From an uncultured Elusimicrobia bacterium (GTDB lineage: Bacteria; Elusimicrobiota; Elusimicrobia; Elusimicrobiales; UBA9959), in the NCBI GenBank assembly GCA_903867985.1, contig CAIPTO010000011.1, forward strand, positions 1 to 41,208: a stretch of DNA of 41,208 bases. The letters are read 5' to 3'. Under the pieces are notes generated by a model that was given only the letters and a program-made list of their open reading frames with translations, searched no databases and was not told the DNA's origin. This document shows positions 8,324 through 16,583 of this stretch, piece by piece (the stretch's first letter is position 1; the number at the start of each line of letters is the position of its first letter). The position numbers were made by a program, and so were the translations under genes.

Positions 8324-8557
8324 ATGGTAACAGGACTTGTTTTAGTGAAACTTATGCCCGGCAAGGAAAAACAGACCCTGGCCAAACTGAGGACTCTTAA
8401 AAGCGTTATACACATGTCGGCTGTGTTCGGCCGCTGGGATCTGGTCCTGGATATGGAAACTGACGATCTGCCCACGCTTTCCAATTTTGTAGTGCAGGAA
8501 GTCCGGTCCATACCCGGAGTTTTATCCACTGAAACTTTAGTCACGACTTCGTTGTAG
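8324..8557 (+). CDS. Stand-alone Lrp/AsnC ligand-binding (RAM) domain protein
   Basis: This 77-residue protein corresponds to the C-terminal RAM domain of Lrp/AsnC regulators. It begins TGLVLVKLMPGKEKQ, continues with VFGRWDLVLDMETDD, and ends with the typical VRSIPGVLSTETLVTTS. No helix-turn-helix is present and there is no room for one upstream, so it cannot bind DNA on its own. Such stand-alone domains are thought to bind amino acids as oligomers or to pair with full-length regulators. The start has AGGAG eight nucleotides upstream. Confidence 0.88.
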   Translation: MVTGLVLVKLMPGKEKQTLAKLRTLKSVIHMSAVFGRWDLVLDMETDDLPTLSNFVVQEVRSIPGVLSTETLVTTSL

Positions 8558-8563
8558 TGGAGC

Positions 8564-8612
8564 GTAAGTCGTAAATAGTCAATTGCGAATCGTAAATAGT
8601 GGATAGTTAATA
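8564..8612 (+). repeat. Intergenic heptamer repeat, GTAAATA family
   Basis: Seven consecutive degenerate 7-bp words in one register follow the RAM gene; examples are GTAAGTC, GTAAATA (twice), GCGAATC and GTGGATA. They fill most of the gap before the gene at 8636. Related words occur at 25257-25352 and 33617-33718. Confidence 0.75.
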
Positions 8613-8635
8613 CGAGATCTTGAATCTTGCCCCTT

Positions 8636-9139
8636 ATGTTTAAGTTCCTGGTTATTCTTTTAATGAGCGCCGCGCCGGCCGGCGCGCAGGTGTATCTTGG
8701 GGCCGGGCTGAGCCCCGATTCTTTAACGAAAGCCAAAGAGGTAAAGTTGAGCCAGGGGAGTGAAGACGCTTTCGCCGAGGCTTTTGTGCTGGAGAATTCC
8801 ACAGCCTCTCTTTACGCGGTTTTTGAATCCACCGCTCCGGCCCGAGCCGCCGCTTCCTGCATGCGCAACGGCATATACCGGCAGGAACTTCTGATATTAT
8901 ACGCCATAGCTCGGGATTCAAAGACCACTTTTACGGCCCTTTCCGGGCAGCGCGAAAAAGGAGTCAGTTTGAGGGAGATAGCCAGAGAGAACAAGGCCGA
9001 TCTTATCAAGATCTTCGTTGAGACCGAAGATCTCCAGAAAAGAATAGATGTCAGGACCGCTTTTATGAATGTTTCCGCTTTGACCGATGCAGGGCTTTCC
9101 ACGCCGACGGTTTCCACAAATTCATATGAAAATAAATAA
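8636..9139 (+). CDS. Secreted protein of unknown function
   Basis: This 167-residue protein begins with a clear Sec-type signal (MFKFLVILLMSAAPAGAQ, probable cleavage after AGA or AQ). The mature part is largely helical and polar, with a region ILYAIARDSKTTFTALSGQREKGVSLREIARENKADL that I do not recognise. The start chosen is the ATG at 8636; a TTG 9 nt upstream would add only MPL. No Shine-Dalgarno is visible. Its last 14 nt overlap the start of the DUF192 gene, so the two are probably translated together and both act outside the cytoplasm. A link of function is inference. Confidence 0.7.
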   Translation: MFKFLVILLMSAAPAGAQVYLGAGLSPDSLTKAKEVKLSQGSEDAFAEAFVLENSTASLYAVFESTAPARAAASCMRNGIYRQELLILYAIARDSKTTFTALSGQREKGVSLREIARENKADLIKIFVETEDLQKRIDVRTAFMNVSALTDAGLSTPTVSTNSYENK

Positions 9140-9620
9140 AATTCTGGTTTTATCGCTGTTGCTTTCAGCCGGCCTGGCCGCTTTTGTGCAAGTATTGGCG
9201 GGCGCTTTTGAAATACCTAAAGGAGCAGTTGACGCGGTGCTTCGTCTGCCGGACGGTTTCAGCGTGAAAGTTGAGCTGGCTCTGACTCCAGAGGCGCAGG
9301 AAAAAGGTTTGATGTTCCGAAATGAACTGGCCGGGGACCGGGGAATGTTGTTCGTTTTCACGGAAGGAAGCGAGAAAAATTTTTGGATGAAAAATACTTT
9401 TGTGGAGCTGGATATCATCTTTTTGGATAAAGAACTTAAGGTGGTGAAAGCGTTCCACCGTGTTGCTCCTTCTAAACCGGGGCAGAGCGATTTTGATGTC
9501 GCGAGGGTGGGCGCTCCGGCCTTTTATGTACTGGAAATTTCCGGGGGAGCGGCCCGTAAGCACGGTCTGAAGCCAGGCGCGAGTCTGAAGATAAGTTTCC
9601 CCCCGCATAAAAAAAAGTAG
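9126..9620 (+). CDS. DUF192 exported protein
   Basis: This 164-residue protein has an N-terminal hydrophobic signal or anchor (about residues 4-27), then the full DUF192 signature: VELALTPEAQEKGLMFRNEL, DRGMLFVF, the FWMKNTFVELDIIFLD block and a C-terminal AFYVLEISGGAARKHGLKPG. DUF192 is a small beta-barrel family with no firmly known activity. The start is the ATG at 9126, which begins the signal sequence; the longer frame from 9087 lies inside the previous gene. The ATG overlaps the end of that gene by 14 nt. Confidence 0.88.
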   Translation: MKINKILVLSLLLSAGLAAFVQVLAGAFEIPKGAVDAVLRLPDGFSVKVELALTPEAQEKGLMFRNELAGDRGMLFVFTEGSEKNFWMKNTFVELDIIFLDKELKVVKAFHRVAPSKPGQSDFDVARVGAPAFYVLEISGGAARKHGLKPGASLKISFPPHKKK

Positions 9621-9648
9621 AATTAAGCCTGTTGGAAGGCCGGTGAAA

Positions 9649-9969
9649 ATGGGAATCTGGACAAACGCTTTTAAACTGCCGGGGCATAGAGAAGTCACTG
9701 AGGAGGAGAAAACGCTTCTCAGTAGTATGGCCCTTAAAGTCAATAAGCGCGCAATGGGCCATGTAACAGCTCTGGCCATTGAAAGTACGCGCCCGCTGCA
9801 TAACCTCGGTTCACAAGCGCTCATTTTCCTGACCCCCATGATCAGCGCTCTCTTCAGCAGGGAAGAGACGGATAAATTCGTGAAACTGCTTGAGAATCCC
9901 AAAGCGATTACGTTCTTCATAGATGAGCTGGCCGCGGGCGACGGCAAACCTGCAAAAAAAAGTGTTTAA
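9649..9969 (+). CDS. Small conserved-looking protein of unknown function upstream of the MutL-like gene
   Basis: This 106-residue protein is mostly helical, with a moderately hydrophobic stretch (LGSQALIFLTPMISALF, about residues 55-71) and a Lys-rich end. No family was recognised. The ATG at 9649 has GGAAGG nine nucleotides upstream; a GTG two codons earlier is too close to that site. It ends 11 nt before the MutL-like gene and so should be part of the same operon, with the 374-aa protein at 11878 as third member. A role as a partner of the ATPase is inference from position alone. Confidence 0.65.
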   Translation: MGIWTNAFKLPGHREVTEEEKTLLSSMALKVNKRAMGHVTALAIESTRPLHNLGSQALIFLTPMISALFSREETDKFVKLLENPKAITFFIDELAAGDGKPAKKSV

Positions 9970-9980
9970 GGAGCCTGATA

Positions 9981-11774
9981 ATGTCACAAAAAGACCTCGA
10001 GATAATAATCGCTACCGATTGCGGCAGCACCACTACCAAAGCCATCCTGATAGAAAAGAAAGGCGACACTTACCGCCAGACCTTTCGCGGCGAAGCTCCC
10101 ACCACCGTGGAAGCCCCTTTTGAAGATGTTACCAAAGGCGTGCTTAACGCCATTACCGAAGTCGAAGAGCTTTCCGGACGCAAGATCCTGGACGGAGAAC
10201 ATATAATCACGCCAAATAACGGGAATACCGGGGCCGACATCTACGTCTCCACCTCCTCAGCCGGCGGCGGCCTGCAAATGATGGTGGCCGGGGCTGTTAA
10301 GGCGATGACAGGCGAATCGGCCCAGCGCTGCGCTCTGGGCGCCGGCGCCATAGTTATGGATGTGCTGGCCTCCAACGACGGCCGCGCCGATCACGAGAAG
10401 ATAGAACGCATCAGGCAGCTCAGGCCCGACATGATGCTGCTTTCCGGCGGCACCGACGGCGGTTCGGTTACCCATGTTGTGGAATTGGCGCAGTTCCTTA
10501 AGGCCGCCGATCCCAAGCCCCGCCTGGGCGCTTCCTATAAATTGCCCGTTATCTACGCCGGCAACAATAAGGCGCAGTCTCAGGTAAAAGATATTCTGGA
10601 CTCAAGCACAGCCCTTATCGTCACCGAGAACCTCCGCCCTTCCCTTGAAAAAGAGAACCTGATGCCCGCCCGCCATAAAATACACGATATTTTTTTGGAG
10701 CATGTGATGCAGCAGGCGCCGGGTTACCCTAAGTTGATGAAGATGGTGGGCGCGCCCATCATGCCAACCCCCGCGGCCGTGGGTGTAATGACCGAGAAGT
10801 TCGCCAAGGCCAATAACTTCAACGTGCTGGCTGTGGACATCGGCGGCGCCACAACCGACGTGTTCTCGGTTTTCTCCGAAGTTTTCAACCGCACGGTCAG
10901 CGCCAATCTCGGTATGAGCTATTCTATCTCCAATGTTATGGCCGAAGCCGGTCTGCCCAACATCCTCAGATGGCTGCCCTTTGACCTTGATGAGCAGGAC
11001 CTGCGTAACCGTCTGAAGAATAAAATGATACGCCCCACGACCATCCCGGCAACCGTGGAGGACCTGCAGGTGGAGCATGCCGTGGCGCGCGAGGCTTTGC
11101 GTCTGGCCTTCGATCAGCATAAGGCACTGGCCGTGGGGCTCAAAGGCGTGCAGCAGGAGCGCTCCATCTCCGACGCTTTTGACCAGACCGCCAGCGGGGC
11201 CAGCCTCATCAATCTGATGAATCTGAACTACATAATCGGCTCCGGCGGGATACTGGCGCATTCCCCCCGCAGGACGCAGTCCATGCTGATGATGATAGAC
11301 GCCTATCAGCCGGAAGGCGTTACCATGATAGCCGTAGACTCGATCTTTATGATGCCGCATCTGGGCGTTCTCGCTCAGATAAGCGAGAAAGCGGCCCTGG
11401 ATGTGTTCTACAACGACTGCCTGGTACGCCTGGGCACCTGCCTGGCGCCCAAAGGCATGGGTAAGGACGGACAGGTTATCATGGACTGGGAAATTATCGG
11501 GGAAGACGGCAAGCGCCACAGCGGCGAGCTGCGCTTCGGAGATATCCTGCATATTCCTTTTGAGTCACCCAAGGGCCGCGCGATAGTGAAGCCGGCCAAG
11601 GGTTTCGACATGGGCGCCGGCTCCGGCAACAAGCTGGAAGCCAATATTGAAGGCGGAGTTGTGGGTGTGGTTTTGGACGGACGCGGCAGGCCGTTCGACC
11701 TTGCCAAAGCTCCGGCTAAACGCATAGCGGATCTGAACAAATGGTATAAAGCTATGGATATGTATCCGGTGTGA
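9981..11774 (+). CDS. MutL/GlmL-like ASKHA-fold ATPase
   Basis: This 597-residue protein resembles the MutL/GlmL family of clostridial glutamate mutase operons, thought to be actin-fold ATPases that reactivate B12 mutases. The first phosphate loop is ATDCGSTTTKAILIE (residues 11-25), the second is AVDIGGATTDVFSV (284-297), and IGSGGILAHSP (419-429) is the likely adenosine motif. The length matches the family. AAGGAG stands 7 nt before the ATG. No glutamate mutase S or E gene, methylaspartase or other B12 mutase is present nearby. The neighbours are a 106-aa unknown and a 374-aa lipoyl-fold-like protein, so a different client is likely here. It must not be confused with the DNA-repair protein of the same name. 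Confidence 0.85.
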   Translation: MSQKDLEIIIATDCGSTTTKAILIEKKGDTYRQTFRGEAPTTVEAPFEDVTKGVLNAITEVEELSGRKILDGEHIITPNNGNTGADIYVSTSSAGGGLQMMVAGAVKAMTGESAQRCALGAGAIVMDVLASNDGRADHEKIERIRQLRPDMMLLSGGTDGGSVTHVVELAQFLKAADPKPRLGASYKLPVIYAGNNKAQSQVKDILDSSTALIVTENLRPSLEKENLMPARHKIHDIFLEHVMQQAPGYPKLMKMVGAPIMPTPAAVGVMTEKFAKANNFNVLAVDIGGATTDVFSVFSEVFNRTVSANLGMSYSISNVMAEAGLPNILRWLPFDLDEQDLRNRLKNKMIRPTTIPATVEDLQVEHAVAREALRLAFDQHKALAVGLKGVQQERSISDAFDQTASGASLINLMNLNYIIGSGGILAHSPRRTQSMLMMIDAYQPEGVTMIAVDSIFMMPHLGVLAQISEKAALDVFYNDCLVRLGTCLAPKGMGKDGQVIMDWEIIGEDGKRHSGELRFGDILHIPFESPKGRAIVKPAKGFDMGAGSGNKLEANIEGGVVGVVLDGRGRPFDLAKAPAKRIADLNKWYKAMDMYPV

Positions 11775-11784
11775 TAAAACAGGG

Positions 11785-11877
11785 TATAGGGGATAGGGTG
11801 GAGGGTAGAGTTATAATGAAACGCCATCCCTGAACCCTATACCCCCTACCCTGAATTGTATTTTGGAGGACATTATT
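11785..11877 (+). promoter_or_regulatory. Duplicated leader cassette (copy 2): heptamer fold-back, TATAAT and Shine-Dalgarno
   Basis: This copy matches the minus-strand sequence at 1776-1679. G-rich heptamers (AGGGTAT, AGGGGAT and relatives, 11781-11808) are followed by a TATAAT at 11812-11817, then complementary heptamers (CCATCCC, TGAACCC and relatives, 11824-11851) and GGAGGA at 11865-11870. Similarity ends at the ATG at 11878. If the TATAAT is active, the 374-aa protein has its own promoter inside the operon; if the arms pair in RNA, they could also act as an attenuator between the ATPase and its partner. Confidence 0.75.
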
Positions 11878-13002
11878 ATGGCGCATGCTTATACACCCGG
11901 TCTTAAAGTCATCCCCTGCACTGTGCTCAGGAAGAAGAGATTGCTGCCGATCCCGGGCAGGGTGCTGGTAGAGATGGGCAAACAGGTTGAGGCTCTGGAT
12001 ATAGTGGCTCAGACCCAGTTGCCCGGCAAGGTTTTCTCGGTCAATGTCGCAAACCGGCTGGCGGTGGGACCTGAAGAGATACAGGACTTCATGCTCAAGA
12101 AGGAGGGCGATCCGGTCAAGAAAGGCGAGATCATCGCCGAGAATAAGCCTTTTTTAAAATGGTTTAAGACCGCTGTCGAATCGCCGGTGGACGGCGTTAT
12201 TGAAGCGGTTTCGATGGTGACGGGGCAGGTTTTGCTGCGCGAACCTCCGAAACTTCTCCCCATCAAGGCGTATGTGAAGGGTACGGTTGTCGAGGTGACT
12301 CCCAATTTTGGCGTGACTATTGAGTCCGAAGGCACATTTATACAGGGCATTTTTGGAATAGGCGGCGAGACCAACGGCGAGGTCGCAGTGGCTGTGGCCA
12401 GCCCTGATGAAGATCTGACTCCTGAAGACCTTAATGAAACCCATAAGGGCAAAATAGTCATAGGAGGCAAGCACGCCAGTCTGGCTACTGTAAAGCGGGC
12501 CGTGGAACTGGGCGTGCATGCCATCGTGGTCGGCGGCATTCATGACCGGGACCTGCGTCAGCTGCTGGGGTACGATATAGGCGTCGCTGTCACCGGTACA
12601 GAGCAGGTTGGCGTTACGCTTATCGTTACCGAAGGGTTCGGAATGATACCCATGGCCGAGTACACTTTTAAGCTCCTCTCTTCCAGAAACGGAGAAAGGG
12701 CGTCTGTTTCCGGCGCTACTCAGATACGTGCCGGAGTCATGCGGCCGGAGATACTTGTGCCCGGCTATCCGAAGAATGTGACAATTTGTAAGAAGGAGCA
12801 GGGCCGGGGCTGGATAGAGCCCGGAGACCCGGTGCGCATTATCCGCGAGCCGCATTTCGGCGTTATCGGCGTAGTTAAGTCGTTGCCGCCGGAACTGACA
12901 AAAGTCGGCAGCGAATCTCATGTGCGCGTGCTGGAAGTGGATCTCCCGGGAGGAGAAACGCTGGTTATACCGCGGGCTAATATCGAAGTGTTGGAGAAGT
13001 AA
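11878..13002 (+). CDS. Lipoyl-fold and KOW-like protein paired with the MutL-like ATPase
   Basis: This 374-residue soluble protein has three visible parts. Residues about 20-125 include LKKEGDPVKKGEIIAENK and AVESPVDGVIEAVSMVTGQV, the paired motifs of biotinyl/lipoyl or barrel-sandwich folds, but with no MKM or DKA lysine for a cofactor. The middle (GKIVIGGKHASLATVKRAVE and following) looks like an alpha/beta domain. The C-terminus (IEPGDPVRIIREPHFGVIGVV) is KOW-like. The real start is the ATG at 11878, 7 nt after GGAGGA; the frame's TTG at 11863 lies before that site. Direct linkage to the MutL-like ATPase suggests a shared task. The function is unknown. Confidence 0.7.
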   Translation: MAHAYTPGLKVIPCTVLRKKRLLPIPGRVLVEMGKQVEALDIVAQTQLPGKVFSVNVANRLAVGPEEIQDFMLKKEGDPVKKGEIIAENKPFLKWFKTAVESPVDGVIEAVSMVTGQVLLREPPKLLPIKAYVKGTVVEVTPNFGVTIESEGTFIQGIFGIGGETNGEVAVAVASPDEDLTPEDLNETHKGKIVIGGKHASLATVKRAVELGVHAIVVGGIHDRDLRQLLGYDIGVAVTGTEQVGVTLIVTEGFGMIPMAEYTFKLLSSRNGERASVSGATQIRAGVMRPEILVPGYPKNVTICKKEQGRGWIEPGDPVRIIREPHFGVIGVVKSLPPELTKVGSESHVRVLEVDLPGGETLVIPRANIEVLEK

Positions 13003-13027
13003 TCGGGTTGGTCCCAAGTAAACATAT

Positions 13028-15352
13028 ATGTCAAAAAAAAACAGGCTCAGGAGGCAGGAAGCCGCTGATACCGCCGGCCTGGGACTTAACTCCTCGTCCG
13101 CCGGCATTTTCAGGTTTCCTCCCTGGATATTTATTACCGGTCTCCTGGCATGGTTTTGCGTCGTATACCTGAATTATCTCCCTTCACATCCCGCCGTTGG
13201 CCATCTGTTTGGCGGTGGGTTTTCCGACTTCAATTTCACCGCCGCACTTTCGGGATTTTTAAAAGTCCTGGCGTCTAACGTTCTGAATGTGGCGCTCCTT
13301 TTCCTGGTTATAGTCCTGTCCTGCGGTATTGGCCTCGCACTTCTGTCTTTTTTCAGTATAACCATTTCGTTTGCAGAGCGATTTATTATTGCCATCGGGC
13401 TTGGCTTCGGCGTCATCGCCTATCTGATGCTGGTGCTGGGCGCTCTGGGGGCGCTTCACAAAAATATCATCCTGCCCGTTTTTCTCATCGGCAGCGCTGT
13501 TTCCGCGTTCAAGATCAGGGTATGGGATTTCAGAATCGGGGAACTGAAAAGAGAAATCGGAGAGATATTGAAACTCGGTTTCGCGTGGAAGGCGTTGTTT
13601 TTTCTGGGAATGTTGTTCATCCTGTTGAATGTTATCATGGCGTTCATGCCGGAAATTTTTTACGATTCGCTGGTATACCATCTCGCGGCCCCCAATTATT
13701 ATCTCCTTAAACATCAGATTCTTCCCATGCGATTCCTCAGTCACTCGAATTTTCCCCTTAATATGTCCATGCTGTATATGCTGGCGCTTTCGCTGAACAA
13801 CGAGATCCTGGCGAAAATGCTGCATTGTTTAATGGGCGTGCTGACGGTGCCGCTGATATATTTTTCTGTCAAAAGGATCTACAACGCGAAGGCCGCTTTG
13901 TTTTCCGCCCTGATATTCTGCTCCGCTCCGATATTCTCCATGAATTCGTGGACGTGCGGAAACGACGTCGGCTTAACCTTCTTTTTCGCCTTGGCGTACG
14001 TGACATATCTTAGTTGGCTGAAGACAGGAGAGGCCGGACAGTTCGCCCTTTTCGCGGTCTTTACCGGGATTGCAATGGGCACTAAATATACCGCGGTTTT
14101 CTCGGTGGCCGGCCTTGTCGTTTCGCTGGCGATTCATCTATGGCGAAATTATGGCCAGTTTCCCGCCATAAAAAAACTTTTTCTCTACTTCGCAACGGTC
14201 TTTCTCTTTATTTTGCCGTGGCTGCTTAAGAATTATATTTTTACCGGAAATCCCATTCAGCCCTTTTTACACACCGTTCTTGGCGGAGAGAACCTGAAAA
14301 TTATAGGCAGCGGGATCAGTTGGCGGATCGCGGGTTTCTTGTCATCCCCCTGGACGCTGACGCTTTCCGGCGGCGATTCCCTGACGTATATCGGTCCCGT
14401 TTTCCTGCTGCTTCTGCCCTGCCTGCTGATCTTCAGGAAATTGGACAAGCTTGTCGGGCATTCTCTTATAGTGGTTTGCGCGGGCTACGCCGTCTGGTAT
14501 CCGGTCCAGCTGCCTTACAGATATGTGCTTCCGCTTTTTATCGCGCTCTCTGTTTGCCTGGGCTGGGCAGCGTATGCCGTTACTGAGCGTTTTAAGGCGT
14601 TCAAACTGCTGGTCGCCGCGATCGTCGCCGCTAATTTTATGGCAGTGTTCGCCATGGCGCTTGGTATGGGGCTTAATGGGTATTTGTCCAAAGGGATGCC
14701 AAAGGATGAATTCCTGTCCGTTACTCAACCTTCCTACCCGAACCCTCCGTATGCGGCTATAGACTGGATAAATAAAAATCTGCGCCCGGACGCGAAGGTT
14801 TTTTTTATCGGGGAAAGCAGGCCTTTTTATATGAAGCGGGATTTTATCTCTTATTCCGTTGAGGCTAATGTGCAGCCTCTGATAGCGTATTTGAGAAAAG
14901 CGAAGGACCCTGATGATTTTCACGCCATGCTGCGCGCTGAAAACTTTACTCATCTGCTTGTAAATTACAGGGAGGCCGTGAGAAACAATATCACGTACAG
15001 GGATTTTGACTGGACGAAACGGGAACGGGAAATTTTTGACGTTTTCTGGAAGAAATATGTGAAACAGGAATACTTCAAAGAAGGCGTGTATGTTTACAGC
15101 ATTCTGTCAGCTGCCGGCAAGACCCCGCCGCTCAATATACTGGCTGCACTGGAGAATGACGGCTGGAAGAACACCAGCCTGCTGAAAATTCTTGCCGAAA
15201 ACGGGATGTGGGCGGGTTGTCTGGAAGAGTATGAAATGTACGCACGCTACGGTTACGACGTAAAAAAACAAATGGAATATTTTAAGGCGCTGGCGATTGC
15301 GCAGGATCCCCCAGCTGTAGTCCTGCCGAAGGGCCGGTCTGTTATCCGGTGA
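13028..15352 (+). CDS. GT-C type membrane glycosyltransferase (PMT/ArnT-like)
   Basis: This 774-residue protein has about 11-13 membrane spans in its first 560 residues and a soluble C-terminal domain of about 200. The first outer loop has the acidic motif of GT-C enzymes in FYDSLVYHLAAPNYYL, where the Asp should be catalytic. A later GNDVGLTFFFALAYV and a TKYTAVF helix also fit the dolichyl-phosphate-mannose/ArnT-like superfamily. Such enzymes move a sugar from a polyprenyl-phosphate donor to a protein, lipid or glycan on the outer face of the inner membrane. It is the first gene of a three-gene set with a GT4 glycosyltransferase and a radical SAM enzyme; the next start is 7 nt after its stop. 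Confidence 0.8.
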   Translation: MSKKNRLRRQEAADTAGLGLNSSSAGIFRFPPWIFITGLLAWFCVVYLNYLPSHPAVGHLFGGGFSDFNFTAALSGFLKVLASNVLNVALLFLVIVLSCGIGLALLSFFSITISFAERFIIAIGLGFGVIAYLMLVLGALGALHKNIILPVFLIGSAVSAFKIRVWDFRIGELKREIGEILKLGFAWKALFFLGMLFILLNVIMAFMPEIFYDSLVYHLAAPNYYLLKHQILPMRFLSHSNFPLNMSMLYMLALSLNNEILAKMLHCLMGVLTVPLIYFSVKRIYNAKAALFSALIFCSAPIFSMNSWTCGNDVGLTFFFALAYVTYLSWLKTGEAGQFALFAVFTGIAMGTKYTAVFSVAGLVVSLAIHLWRNYGQFPAIKKLFLYFATVFLFILPWLLKNYIFTGNPIQPFLHTVLGGENLKIIGSGISWRIAGFLSSPWTLTLSGGDSLTYIGPVFLLLLPCLLIFRKLDKLVGHSLIVVCAGYAVWYPVQLPYRYVLPLFIALSVCLGWAAYAVTERFKAFKLLVAAIVAANFMAVFAMALGMGLNGYLSKGMPKDEFLSVTQPSYPNPPYAAIDWINKNLRPDAKVFFIGESRPFYMKRDFISYSVEANVQPLIAYLRKAKDPDDFHAMLRAENFTHLLVNYREAVRNNITYRDFDWTKREREIFDVFWKKYVKQEYFKEGVYVYSILSAAGKTPPLNILAALENDGWKNTSLLKILAENGMWAGCLEEYEMYARYGYDVKKQMEYFKALAIAQDPPAVVLPKGRSVIR

Positions 15353-15359
15353 GGAGACT

Positions 15360-16511
15360 ATGGACCCAGGCAAACGGATGAAAATCATAATATCCACTCA
15401 TAATTCTTTGTGTCCCATACTTGGCGGCGGCGGCCTAAGGACTTTAAAATGCGCCGAAGAATTTAAGAAGCGCGGACATGACGTCACCATAATAGCGCCC
15501 ACTGACGGCGTCTGTGAACTGAGCGGGATACGGGTCCATTGGCTGCACGAGCCGCGTAAGCAGAGATCCCCGATACTTTCAGCGATAAAATTCAATATCC
15601 GGCTGCTCAGGAAATTCCTCCCGTTCGCACGAACCGCCGATATGTTTTTTGTGCGCAACGCCCTTGCCGCGGCCACGATACCCTTTCTCAGATGTTTTTA
15701 TAAATTCAAGTTCGTTCTGGATTTGGACGATATTCACGCTGAGTATCTCGCGGCCGCACAGCGAAGTGTAATGGAGAAGCTTCTCACGCCCATGATTTTA
15801 TGGTTTGAGTATTGGATCATCAACAGCGCCGATAGCGTAACGGTGGTTACCAGGGCTATGAAAAACCTCCTTGTAATTAAAGGGATACCGGCTTCAAAAA
15901 TTAATGTCGTGTACGATGCGCCGGAGACAGATAAGATAACAAGCGAGAAAGAACCGGGAAGTGAGCATACAATAATCCATCTGGGATCCGTGGACCGGCA
16001 GCATGGCGTGAAAGTTTTAATTTCCGCAATTCCGCGTGTGGCTATATCGCATCCCGAGGCTAAATTTTTAATAGCCGGCGGGGGCAGGGAACTGGCAAAT
16101 GTAATAAAACTTTCGGAAAAATTGGGGGTTCGCGGGAAATGCGAGTTCACCGGATTTTTCCCCTCAGGCGAGACCGGGAACTATCTGAAAAAGGCAAAAA
16201 TAGGAATAATACCGCGACACGGCACCCTGCCTAACCAGATAGTCACAACTCTGAAGCTTTACGAATATTGGGCGGCCGGGATAGCCACCGTGGCTTCACG
16301 GCTTGACGGGATAGAGGAAATCGCTGAAGACGGAAAGAACATACTCTTTTTTCAGGCTGACGCTGCGGACGAGCTGGCGGATAAAATATTGCAACTTCTT
16401 GAGCATCCGGAATTAACCGATAAAATTGCGAAAGGCGGGGCGGCCACGGTTAAAAAATACACTTTGGAGAAGACCGCTTCACTTATCACGGATGCCGCCT
16501 TGGGCCAATAA
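15360..16511 (+). CDS. GT4-family glycosyltransferase
   Basis: This 383-residue protein has the two Rossmann domains of GT-B enzymes. The N-terminal acceptor side starts IIISTHNSLCPILGGGGLRTLK with the glycine-rich loop. The C-terminal donor side has TIIHLGSVDRQHGVKVLISA, KFLIAGGGREL and the nucleotide-sugar site KLYEYWAAGIATVASRLDG followed by IEEI (the family's E-x7-E region). It should transfer a sugar in the cytoplasm, probably onto a lipid carrier later used or elongated by the neighbouring membrane enzyme. GGAG precedes the ATG at 15360 at short spacing; an ATG at 15378 is an alternative start. Confidence 0.85.
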   Translation: MDPGKRMKIIISTHNSLCPILGGGGLRTLKCAEEFKKRGHDVTIIAPTDGVCELSGIRVHWLHEPRKQRSPILSAIKFNIRLLRKFLPFARTADMFFVRNALAAATIPFLRCFYKFKFVLDLDDIHAEYLAAAQRSVMEKLLTPMILWFEYWIINSADSVTVVTRAMKNLLVIKGIPASKINVVYDAPETDKITSEKEPGSEHTIIHLGSVDRQHGVKVLISAIPRVAISHPEAKFLIAGGGRELANVIKLSEKLGVRGKCEFTGFFPSGETGNYLKKAKIGIIPRHGTLPNQIVTTLKLYEYWAAGIATVASRLDGIEEIAEDGKNILFFQADAADELADKILQLLEHPELTDKIAKGGAATVKKYTLEKTASLITDAALGQ

Positions 16512-16583
16512 CAAGTTTAAGAAATTGAGTATGGCACGCAATCACGGATTTAACTTTGGTGCGGCGAGAGGAGACTGATAATC

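Noticed and set aside
11863-11877. TTG start for the 374-aa protein; likewise TTG at 1699 for the MFS protein
   Set aside because: In both cases the Shine-Dalgarno GGAGGA lies inside the added codons, so translation must begin at the later ATG.
9981-13002. Glutamate mutase locus, or DNA mismatch repair MutL
   Set aside because: No GlmS/GlmE or methylaspartase genes are present, and the protein has actin-fold ATPase loops, not the GHKL ATPase of the repair protein.
11878-13002. Biotin carrier partner for the carboxyltransferase
   Set aside because: The lipoyl-like fold motif has no MKM lysine (it reads EAVSMVTG), and the gene is linked to the ATPase, not to the carboxyltransferase.
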